Positions 11,501-20,700 of a stretch of 64,000 nt of DNA are shown here, piece by piece. Positions within the stretch are counted from its first letter, which is position 1, and the number at the start of each line of letters is the position of its first letter. The translations under genes were made by a program, and so were the position numbers. Under the pieces are notes generated by a model. It saw only the letters and a program-made list of their open reading frames with translations, searched no databases and was not told the DNA's origin. Where the stretch lies: contig NC_088307.1 of the NCBI RefSeq assembly GCF_032854445.1, positions 23,014,017-23,078,016 of the forward strand, given 5' to 3'. This DNA is from Liolophura sinensis (Eukaryota; Mollusca; Polyplacophora; Chitonida; Chitonidae).

Positions 11501-11883
11501 ACACTAACCCACAAATGGACAGTCATCTCGGCATCTGGTATCACCAGCATGTGTAATCTCACTTCCAATTGCACGTTGTTTTTTGTGACAGTATTTATAC
11601 TTTATGACAAAAGGTAGTGACTGAGTTTTTTTTATCTGAATATTTTGGAGGCATACCTTCAACTGTTCATGTGTAAGACTGGATTTGTCTTCTCGATCTG
11701 TTATGGCCACAAACCTAGTGGTAGCGTTCTTTTGTTTGTTCAGCCAGACTGCCCGCTCGTCTAGGTACTGTCTGTAATCAGACTGATAATTTTGTTCTCC
11801 CGGACCCGCCATTAGGAAACTTGTAACTTCTCGGGATATTTCTGCTTCTCTTGTGGTGAAAAGCTTCACTTGTTTGGAACTGG
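5454..11883 (-). CDS. CmcI / cephalosporin hydroxylase-like methyltransferase, copy beta (exons A, C, D, E)
   Basis: Predicted SAM-dependent methyltransferase of the CmcI / rhamnosyl O-methyltransferase family (Pfam RMNT_CmcI). Exons on the minus strand are 11883-11657, 10728-10414, 8866-8604 and, less certainly, 5502-5454; phases agree (0, 0, 2). Core motifs seen: DWRGVPMSKDAIDCEIYETM before the domain, IIELGTMTGGSVLWLAD (SAM-binding glycine-rich loop), VIAFDRD (acidic residue after strand 2), VTYLQGDS, then WLIIEDAHANVKHVLEHF and GDYFAVEDGHPE, and TYYTDRFG near the C-terminus. The substrate is unknown; relatives methylate or hydroxylate antibiotics and sugars in bacteria. No signal peptide is seen in these exons, and a first exon upstream of 11883 may be missing. 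The last exon differs from that of copy gamma. Family call strong, exon E moderate. Confidence 0.85.
5951..6083. repeat. Hairpin-forming inverted repeat, unit 1
   Basis: Arms ggttattgaatgaatacc (5951-5968) and ggtgttcattcaataacc (6066-6083) are complementary except at one position, with a ~97-base loop. Partial complementarity continues outside the arms (tgtttgtcgataatattt against attataaacaaaca). The copy in unit 2 is at 18166-18298. It could be a remnant of a small inverted-repeat element. I see no target duplication. Confidence 0.55.
7213..8030. other. Segment present in unit 1 only (~820 bp)
   Basis: Unit 2 passes directly from the homologue of 7212 (near 19420) to the homologue of 8031. 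The segment is either an insertion in unit 1 or a deletion in unit 2. No terminal repeats or target duplication are visible at its ends. It contains the promoter-like cluster at 7286-7420 and an open frame from 7429. Confidence 0.7.
7286..7420 (+). promoter_or_regulatory. Promoter-like cluster: CCAAT boxes, GC boxes, TATA box
   Basis: Elements in order: inverted CCAAT (attgg, 7286-7290), GC box taggcggggc (7312-7321), ggccaatca (7355-7363), the inverse GC box gccccgccta (7387-7396) and tataaaag (7411-7418). The two GC boxes are a perfect 10-bp inverted pair. An ATG at 7429 opens a frame of 65 codons that meets a strong donor-like gtgagt at 7623. The ATG is closer to the TATA box than a normal start site would allow, so the true product is unclear. 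I do not recognise the peptide. Confidence 0.4.
8604..8866 (-). CDS. Copy beta, exon D (second half of the methyltransferase domain)
   Basis: 263 bp, acceptor ttctttacag, donor gtagat, phase 0 in and 2 out. Encodes from SLPHPWLIIEDAH to TYYTDRFG. It holds the W-L-I-I-E-D-A-H segment and the G-D-Y-F-A-V-E-D segment typical of the CmcI family. It differs from exon D of copy gamma at three bases only, all in third codon positions, so the peptides are identical. Confidence 0.88.
8891..9306 (-). repeat. SINE type A variant with its head duplicated
   Basis: A divergent type-A SINE whose head part (gaggaagccagcatgaactg ... ctaggccacg) occurs twice, at about 8945-9107 and 9150-9306. Unit 2 has a single copy at 20178-20382. 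The duplicated stretch includes the single-copy flank tgacaggggtttggctctac, so this was a local tandem duplication after the unit was copied, not a second SINE insertion. Confidence 0.7.
9385..9738 (+). repeat. Dispersed repeat R1 copy
   Basis: Contains the R1 markers cgaaacagacattta, acacaaccaaccaaagaact, agagaagccgtcaacagttt and gtcgataaaataatatgcat in the order seen in the other copies: near 12210-12560, 14160-14840, 20438-20840, 25494-25900, 27170-27620, 35095-35470 (plus) and 53270-53470, 55940-56080 (minus). It has no coding capacity. The class is unknown. Confidence 0.6.
9740..10092 (+). mobile_element. SINE type B, unit 1
   Basis: Starts with a tRNA-like head (gaccggcccggacagcacag, then gcgtccgcttcgggagcggt) and ends in cactcactcactcact. 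It shares its position with the unit 2 copy (20850-21198), so it predates the duplication. A third copy sits at a different place (22760-23129) and is younger. Confidence 0.85.
10414..10728 (-). CDS. Copy beta, exon C (SAM-binding half of the domain)
   Basis: 315 bp, acceptor tttgtgacag, donor gtatgc, phase 0 at both ends. Encodes 105 residues from KLEKVKYMKDWRGVPMSKDA to FTPKLLQ, including the glycine-rich loop ELGTMTGGS and the acidic FDRD. Read by eye it is identical at every base to exon C of copy gamma (21518-21832), although the flanking intron sequence differs. Confidence 0.9.
11657..11883 (-). CDS. Copy beta, exon A
   Basis: 227 bp, acceptor gtttttcag, donor gtatgc, phase 0 out, joining exon C in frame (LTHEQLK then KLEKVKY). 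Encodes 75 residues with no motif I recognise. In this copy the sequence just upstream lacks ~16 bp (about ctttttaccagtgtga) that copies alpha and gamma keep. If that stretch were coding, this copy would be frameshifted; if it is intron, the loss is harmless. Confidence 0.7.
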
Positions 11884-11889
11884 CTGAAA

Positions 11890-14800
11890 AACAAATGGAG
11901 GAGAAATACCATAATATATTTGATCGTTGTTAGACGCCACACTCAAGAATTTTTCACTTCCACGACGGCGGTCATTTTTAAGATGGCGAAAATGAGTAAG
12001 CCTTTGACCATGAGCAAGTTACTGACGAATTTTCCCACATGTGGCGCATGAAGACGCGAATGATATCGATAAAAGACAAGTGGGTAACATCCATGCGTAA
12101 GTCATCGACCACTTAGAGAAAAGCTACAGCAGCGACTACATTATGACAGTGTCATGCAAAGAGAAGCAGTCAACAGTTCTTAGTGATGTTGGGAATCTAT
12201 CGCACGAAACAGACATTCGTGTACCAACCGTCTACAAATAAGGGCGTTTAAGGTCAACAATGGCAAGGGCAGTCCCCAAAACGACGTATAACACAAACCA
12301 ACAAAGACCTAAGAAAGTATGAAGTACGAAGATAGGAGGAAATCATGCAAAGAGAAGCAGTCAACAGTTTTCAATCTTGTCGGAAGACACAAGGTATGTT
12401 CTAGACGTCTAAGTGAAATCAATATTTAAATCATGTACCATGCTTGAATATCACTTGTCGATAACAAAATATGCATCTCAGTAGCGCCTTGATCGTAACT
12501 GTTCATGTATCCAACGTGTAAGAAACTTGGAGTGAAGGCGTTTGATGTAATAACCTTGAAGAACTAATTTTTGCAGTAATGACTTGTGACATTGATTCAA
12601 ATCGTCACACAACACGCAAGATCTAAAAATGCACCAAGGCGAGTTATGTACACGCCGTATACAGGACCCTTTTGAATACTGCTGTCCAAGTAAGACACAA
12701 AGTATGTTCTAGGCTAATGAGGAAAATTAGTAATTAACTCGTGTGCCATGCTAGTATATAAGTATACATCAAACGTTGCGATATAGGAGCAGGTCGCTAT
12801 TTGAACGAAAAGCGTGGTATAATTATTATGCAAAATATGCAGGATGTTGATTACAATTTATTAGGTGTAACTGGTCTAGAATTACTCACAGTTCGTTGTT
12901 TTCATCACATTTATTATACAATCACATTAAAAGAGTGCAAAGAGAACAAGCCTCGAGCAATTTTTAGACCACGAGCAGGACCCCGACATGATAGCTTGCA
13001 CAGAGTTATGAAGCTCTGCATGATAAATCAGGAATATAATATTACGCACAAGGTAATACTATCCCTTGGCATAAAAAGCGAATGGGATAACAAACATAGA
13101 AGAAATGCAGTTATAAATCACGGATAGAAATCAATATAATTAACGACGTACAGCACAGAGAATAATATCAGAGCAACAAATGAAAGCGTCAAGAGAGCAA
13201 CACAGGACATACAGGCAAACAGAAAGGAATGTTCAAACTTTTAAAATACAATCGCTACCATATTGTTGCAATATTGCCGAAGTGTCGTTAATTAAACAGA
13301 AGTCATTCATATATTTAAAATACGGCATGGAAAACACAATTACATGAAATAAATACCTACATGACTGTCCACTGTCAGAATATTCCGCACACTGTCTAAG
13401 GGGTCACGTTTATAGGCTAATGTAGGCTGCTTCGCCTCGGGCGTGGAAAAATACTTATGTACGGTCCTATTCGTAGTTCTGTAAAACAATGTAGACTTTC
13501 ATACCCCTGGGGCATGGAAAAACACTAGTATACAGGTATACAGGTACAAAACCCGTGCTCATGTTTATTAGTGGTCAACATTCTGTAAAACAATGTAAAG
13601 TTGCACGCTCCGATGACCAGAGTCTGGGCTTAAAGTCGTTCACTAACAGTTTAAAGGCCAACGACTGAGTCAAAACCAATTACTAAATAACCTGCAGGTC
13701 AAGATTTTAACAATAAAAAATGAGTAGATTCAACGATTGGGAACAAACACAGACGAGCTCATTCACTTTATTTTACTTTCTCATCCACCCTCTAGCACTG
13801 AGTCCTTTAGCACAATTAACATGTACAAACACATCATGGAAAATTTAGTGAGTCTACCCTCCAGCTTCAGATGGAGCACATGAGATATAATTTGATAAAA
13901 ACTCAATAAAAGATGGTAACATGTACACCTACAGGAGATAAACAGTCGGCAATTTTCAGTGGTTTAGGAGAAACAGTCGACATTCTAATCATGACGTTCC
14001 CTTTTATAATTTCAAACGAGTGCCCCTTGAACAATTTTCTGGTTGAGTACAACGATATGATATCTCAATGGCGTCTTGATTGCAACTGTTCATAAAAGAA
14101 CCTTTTGGAAGTAATTTGAAACCTGAATGATAATACAAGTTTGAATTGGGAATCTAGGCGTCAAAACAGACTTTAGTACACCAACCGTCAACCGAAACTG
14201 GCGTTCCGTCAATAATCATAGTACCACTTCCAAAAACAACGTTTAACACAAGCCACCAACGAATTAAGAAAGTATATCAAATATGAAATTAAGACGGTGT
14301 CAAACTGGAAAGACGCAAGAAATATTCTAGGCAAATTAATGATGTCAGTGGTCAAATACTGTACCATAACCAAATATTTATCTCAGTTGCACTTTGCTGA
14401 CAACTGTTCCTATGTACAACGAGGCGATCTTTTTTTAACACGATGGATACACAGTCCCTACCAACGCCTTAGGCGGAGTCAGACAGTTATGAATGCTAAC
14501 GATTCTGTCCATATTACTTACAAGAGAATTATACTCATTGCAAAACTTACGAAACTTATAGTGTATTTATGCGTCGAAACAGACATTCGTATACCAGCCT
14601 TCAACTGATTGACGGTCCAGATCAATAATCCCAGGCCAATTTCCGCCATCAAGACAAATTATCAAAGAACTAAGTACATAAAGTACGGAATCATAGAAAG
14701 AAAAGCAGTCAACAGTTTTCAATGATGTTGAAAACACGTAAGGTATGTTCTAGGGGCATTGGTGAAGTCAGTGTTCATGTCTCGTGACAACTTAAAAGTG

Positions 14801-16330
14801 AAGGCGTTTGATGGGATTAACATAGCACCCTAGATGTTAATTGAAATTGTCACACAACACACATTATCTAACAAACATACCCTTTGGTATGTTACTGTCC
14901 AATATACCGAAGTCGTTTAATTACATTTGACGTTGGTTGAGGACAAAACCTTTAGTCGTAAGTGCAAAGGTCTGACTGGTGCGAAGTGCCATCTCCAGCC
15001 GTCCATAAACGTACATGTAATAGTAGAATGGAAGAAATTACGGTGCGTGCCGCTTCTCCTGCGCGAACATTACACCTGTATTTCAACAAAGCTTTTCAGT
15101 ACGGAATCTCACGACAAAGCACTTTTAAACCTTTCAATCAAAAAATCTTTTAGAATTTTTTGATTAGCAATTATGCGCTATCGTATGACGAAGACAACTG
15201 ACACATTCCCTGTATATGCTTGCAAATCGTGATTTTGTATACCAGTTGTTGTATAATGCAGTTTTGTACACTTCTTGACGAAGATAACTGACACATGCCC
15301 AGTATATGCTTACAGAGCGTGATGCCAGTTGTTCTGTAAGGTAATTTTGTACAACATTATGACGAAGACAACTGACACATTCCCCGTATATGCTTGCAAA
15401 TCGTGATTTTTAATACTAGTTGTTGTCTTTCAAAACACTTGTGCTGAGAAGTATCTAACACATACCTTGCCATAGGTTTTTGTTAGCTGTAAAATATCAT
15501 TTGAGTAAACTTTTATTCTTATAAAAGGTAAGAATGTGATTAAGGTTGCATGTCCACCTTTGCTCTCGATGTAATAGCAACTACTAACACGTCTCCTGGC
15601 AACAGGGCTGAAAAAGTGTAAAAAAATGAAAGAAAACTGCAGTGATGCTATTTGCAATGTATAAACAAACTTGGGGTTTATATAAAGGCAAAAGATGGTG
15701 TAAAGATAATTATATTACTGCAATAAGTTCTGTTATAAACATATAAAGATAAAGAATTTGAGAAGGTCTCGAGGCAAATATTTCAACTTAAACTATGCGT
15801 TATAAGTCATACTTCACACAACATTCCTTCGCATCGTTCGATGAATCCACTCCAGTATTTTTAACGACGTATGGAAAGTTCTTCCAACAAAGATTCACGA
15901 GAAGGAGTTAGATTATCATGAACTGTTGAGTGAAACACATCAAGAACTTTTCATCAACAAAATAGTACATACAATGTAACTTGTAGGTCATTCGAATTAT
16001 AGCAATGGTTTATTTTTTTGGGGCATGTTTTGTGAAGAGTATAATTTTTGATTTTAAAAATCATGCAAGCATTACTTCAATGCAATTTATCAGTCATTTT
16101 ATATTGTGTTTATAATTGAATTCACCTGTATATTCCTTGCTGTTTGTTATTTCCTGTTTGTTGCATTCGGCGTGGTTTCCTTAGCAATTAAATTATTAAA
16201 ATCCGATTCTGATCAGTTTGTCTATCTTTGATAACACAGGTTGAATATATCCCAGCCCTTTCCCTATCCTTAACCAGGCTTAGCGGACCGGAAGCTTGTA
16301 TTTAAAGAATGTAATGCGATGCATGGATTT
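11890..16330. other. Non-coding part of unit 2
   Basis: Matches 1100-4868 of unit 1. It holds R1 fragments (12210-12560, 14160-14840), R2 fragments (12110-12150, 12820-13200) and the ~88-bp repeats at 15170-15425. A frame of 108 codons at 12801-13127 overlaps an R2 fragment and is not kept in unit 1, so I do not call it a gene. A first exon of copy gamma's neighbour could hide here, but I could not identify it. Confidence 0.55.
15170..15425 (+). repeat. Tandem repeat of ~88 bp, three units
   Basis: The string gacgaaga(c/t)aactgacaca recurs at about 15187, 15275 and 15362. Each is followed by gtatatgctt, a gcgtgat-like piece and ttgtt(g/c)t. Unit 1 has a diverged version at 3780-3990. Confidence 0.65.
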
Positions 16331-16688
16331 TAAATGAATGAATGAATGAGTGCTTGGGGTTTAACGTCATACTTAACAATCAACGTCATATAACGATGAG
16401 AAGTCATTAGGTGTGTTTACACACATTGTGTGTTCTTGTGGCAGGGCGAGTCCATGCTAAAGTTCTGTCGCCACTGAAGTATCATGCTGAAGACACCAGA
16501 TATCACACCCCACCCAGTCACATTATGCTTACACCCGACCAACCAGTCCTGTTTCCTTGCTCTAGACTCTCAGTGCTGAGCGCTAAAGCGAGGAAACAAC
16601 AAGTACCATTTTTAAACTCTTTAGTATAACACCAGGTCTCCCGAATTCGAGGCGGACCCTCTAACCATTGGGCCACCGAAGAGGTCCG
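16331..16688 (-). mobile_element. SINE type C, unit 2 copy
   Basis: The same insertion as 4881-5231 carried along by the duplication. Head ttggcccaatggttagaggg, tail gcactcattcattcattcat. The target duplication has decayed on the left side (atggatttta against atggatttga). Confidence 0.8.
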
Positions 16689-16739
16689 TATGGATTTGAG
16701 GAACATTCATTCCTTGCTTGACCTCACAGCTATAAGAAC

Positions 16740-17490
16740 TCAGCCTCATTCGGGCTGCAAACATGGTGTATCAAAATTCAAACACTCACATCTTTCTTCA
16801 CTCACTAAACAAGAGACAACAGAAGATTTCGTACCCCGAACGCCGCACCAGTAAATCAAATATTTTGTTGTTTGTGGACTTTCACACTTGAACTAGGACG
16901 ATTGCATTTAAGCTACTTGTTTGCTATACAAGAAAAGAAAAAGTATCTCACGTACATAAAAAACACCCACCCATTTATATGTAACTAACATTAATGTCGC
17001 GAAGAGGTTGTGACCGTAGCCTGAGTCGCCAACTGTAGCATACCCCATTTTAATTTATTTAGTTGATGTGTATTACGCCGTATTTAAGAATATTTCACTT
17101 ATACGATGGCCGCCAGAATTATGAATTAAACCGGGCAAAGCCCTGGGAAACCACGACTCACCTCACCAGATGCAACTCGCACAAAACAGACAGAAAAACG
17201 TTAACAGTAGAAAAAAGTCTTCTTTTCGTAACAAGCACGTTGCTATCACGTCAACGGGATACCTACAGCGCTGGATGACATGGTCATTACTAATTCTTCT
17301 ACCTGGAGATATTACGAGAATACCTTAAAACTAGTGCCGTCCGACCCTCCCTCCATCCGCCCGTCCGTCCCACTACATTTATTCCAACGTGTTGGCACAG
17401 TGCACTGTTCAAGTGTGCTATTTCTCATATTTGGACATTCTTTCTGTACATATAACTTGGTATTTCCGTTTGTTTTTTCATAATCTGTGA
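16740..17490. other. Extra sequence in unit 2, no gene seen
   Basis: This stretch between the SINE C and the homologue of 5296 has no counterpart in unit 1. It contains a decayed type-A SINE tail near 17060-17160 (gatgtgtattacgccgtatt, gccgccagaattatga) in minus orientation. The rest has no recognisable feature. Confidence 0.5.
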
Positions 17491-17524
17491 CTCATTCGAA
17501 GTTATATCTCCAAAACCACGTGGA

Positions 17525-17714
17525 TTATAAACATAGAAATTGTTTTAATCTATAGCTTATATGTTTGGCCTTGTGCGCCATCGTAGTCCGCTTGTTCACA
17601 TATTTTATCAAATCTGTCTGCAGATCGGTTTTCTTTTCCACATGTCTACGTGCTATTACGAGATATATTTCCAGAATGACCAGCTTCGATGATCTAAGCG
17701 CATCCTTATACTGA
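17525..17714 (-). CDS. Copy gamma, candidate last exon E
   Basis: Acceptor aatatttcag, one base completing the split codon of exon D, then 62 codons and TAA. The longer open frame is also present downstream of the early stop in copy beta, so gamma probably shows the older form. The segment R-S-S-K-L-V-I-L-E could correspond to the last strand of the family fold, but the basic tail is not something I know from CmcI relatives. Confidence 0.5.
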
Positions 17715-20700
17715 CTGAAATATTTTTGTGTATTGTATACAGAAAACATCAATCAAATAAAAATAAATAATAATAAAAAATAACTCACAGCTGGGCACTA
17801 CTGTAATCCTATCCAACATATTTTATTTTCGGCAGATGTCATGTTAATTTTTTCATCGGTGTGAAAAAAAGCCCCACATCCTCAGACTTCCAAAATGTTT
17901 TACCTAAGAATAATTTTTACAAAATCGGAATACAACAAGAGTTACCAAAGCATATTATTACTATAGAATTAATTCAGTTAAATGAAATCGCCGCGGGAGT
18001 TTCAGCTTTGAATCGCCTCACCGGTCGCTTTGAATCCTTTCGTCTGTTGCTTCGCTGGTGTTTACATTTTACGTATAAAGCCGTTCATGTTGAATGTATT
18101 GTTGAATCTGCAAAATAACAACAAGCAGCCAATATTATCTTTTCTGTTTGTCGATAATATTTATGGGTTATTGAATGAATACCGCCTGATGAAGACGAGT
18201 TTTATGTTTGCGTGTCACCGAAGCGTGAACAAGCTTGAGAGATAACGCTTCCTTCACGCAAAAGTACAACGATGTCAGCTGGTGTTCATTCAATAACCTG
18301 ATTTATTATAAACAAACATTACACAATTCAACCAAGGAGAAAAAATTGGTGAACGCCACCCAACGAAAATGAAGTTTTAAAACAAAAATGTAAGGTGGCT
18401 AAACTCTTAGTAAGATTTTTATGAATGGCTCCAGAACACAAACAGAGAGATGACGTCATGGTAACGTCACATTAGTAATGGTGACATGCAGTGTGAAACA
18501 TATGCGGTCCGATCGTCATAACATTGACAGACACGCAAACTTGGGTCTTTCATCTGTAATTAGGGGTCTGAGCGTATGACGACTTTCACTGTTTGTGAGA
18601 TGTCGCAGCTATAGCAAATCTGCGTTTGATGCCGTATATATTGTGACGAAAACAGATGGAAAATCTTATTCATATCAGATTGACTGGTGTTACCTGAAAG
18701 TAATCTGGTTGTCTCATGTTACATTGGAAGTGTATTTGTGATTACTTGAGTGTACTGCGTATTTCATAAGGAATACATGATTTGTATAAGAGCAACAACA
18801 CGAAAAGGCGAAAAATATTCATAAATAACTGTCGTCTGCAGCTTACCTGCACCTCTGCTGTTAAGTTCTAAAACAATAACACAATACTGCATGAATATTC
18901 AGAGGAACACAGGTATCGGCTGATGGAATCAGAGACAAGCGATCACCACTATCGAACATTAGACCTAGACATTTATTTGGACACGGAACTGTGAGTCTTC
19001 CTACATGTCTTAAGCATGTCTAACATTTTAATGTTGAAAATTAAACGTAAGAAAAGTTTCACGAGGTTATTTTTGACCAAGGTATGTGTTGTTGACGATT
19101 GATTACAACAACAACAGTCAAATCTCAGTGACCGATTGTCACAGAATTCTGGTGTAAAAATGTACTCAATGTTGGCTTAGAAGTAGTAGTATATGAAACA
19201 GGTATATGTTGCTGGAGTTTCTATGGTCTTACCTTAATTAGAAGCTATTTAGATATTTATTTCCGACCGAAATGATTCGCGTCGCTTCGTCGGGGTTTGT
19301 GAAGTCCGCCATGACATTGGAATCCTTTAGAATCCAGGATTTTGATAATTACGAAAACGGCTCATGTGTTATATTAGTATTGTTAGAATGAGCAGATTTT
19401 ATAGTATGTGTGTTACATGGGACAGTTTGCTAGCTTTCACATTGTCATCGCTGCTTCCGTTTTTCTCTCTATGCTGTATGCCTTAATTATATTTTCAAGG
19501 TAACACCAAGGTACATCACTGTCACTAGCAAATTTTATAAAAAAAGTTTTGAACAACGCCGAGTTCACTGGGGTCACAATGATGAGGCAGAAAATCATGT
19601 CTGAAGACACAAAGACTCTGTCTCAAGCATATGATTGTTTCTAACAATACTTTATACACATGCAGTCTCTTTATCTAATGTATATATCTAATGCTCAACA
19701 TTATATATCTAACCTATATTTGGAACCATTTTAATTACAAATGCTGAATACTCAGTTGTGGCGGCTAAGCCTAATGAAGCCTACGTGCAATACGCAGGTT
19801 CCAAAGGTTAAGCTTGTCAAGTGGTGCCAGTGATGTAAAGCAAAGATAGAAAGCGGCGCATGCGCTGTATTTTTGTGTTTGTATATCTACCCGAATCGGT
19901 CGGTATAATAGGTGTCCACCATCAGGCTTGGGGTGTTTTCTGCCAGGAACGACCTTATGACATTCATCTTGACAAATCCCCAGGTTATGTCGTTTTCGGC
20001 CCGGATTATATTGATAGGATTGTCACTGATCTCCGGATGTCCATCTTCCACTGCGAAGTAGTCCCCTGAAACCATGTAACGATTGAAGTGTTCCAGCACG
20101 TGCTTGACGTTGGCATGAGCATCCTCTATTATGAGCCAGGGATGGGGCAGTGACTGTAAAGAAATCATGTGATGGATATATTTATTTATTTGATTGATGG
20201 TTTATTGGTGGCAGGAAAAGAGCCCGGACCAAACCCACGATCAACCCTTATGCGCTTGCCAGTCTATACACACGTACGACCAGAGAGGAAGCCAGCATGA
20301 ACTGGACTTGATTTTACAGTGGTGAGAGCTTTGTGGGCCATTGTGCTTAGCTACACGCTAACCACTAGGCCACGGAGGCCTCATATGTCTCATTCAGCTC
20401 TGGCAGGGGTTTGGCTCTACCGGTGCACTAAGTATCTCCGAATCTATGCTTCGAAACACACATTTATATACCAACAATCAACAAAAATCGACGTTCAAGG
20501 CCAATGATCGCAAGGCCAATTCCAAAAACGACTTTTGACACAACCAACCAAAGAACTAAGAAATTATATTAATTACGAAATGAGGACAGAATCATGCAAA
20601 GAGAAGCAGTCAACAGTTTTCATTGATGTTGGAAAGACGCCAGGAATTCTCTGGGTGAATGAGTGAAATAAGAATTGAAACTGTCGATAAAATAATATGC

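Noticed and set aside
12801..13127. 108-codon plus-strand frame in unit 2
   Set aside because: Overlaps an R2 fragment; the frame is broken in unit 1 and in the decayed unit 3.
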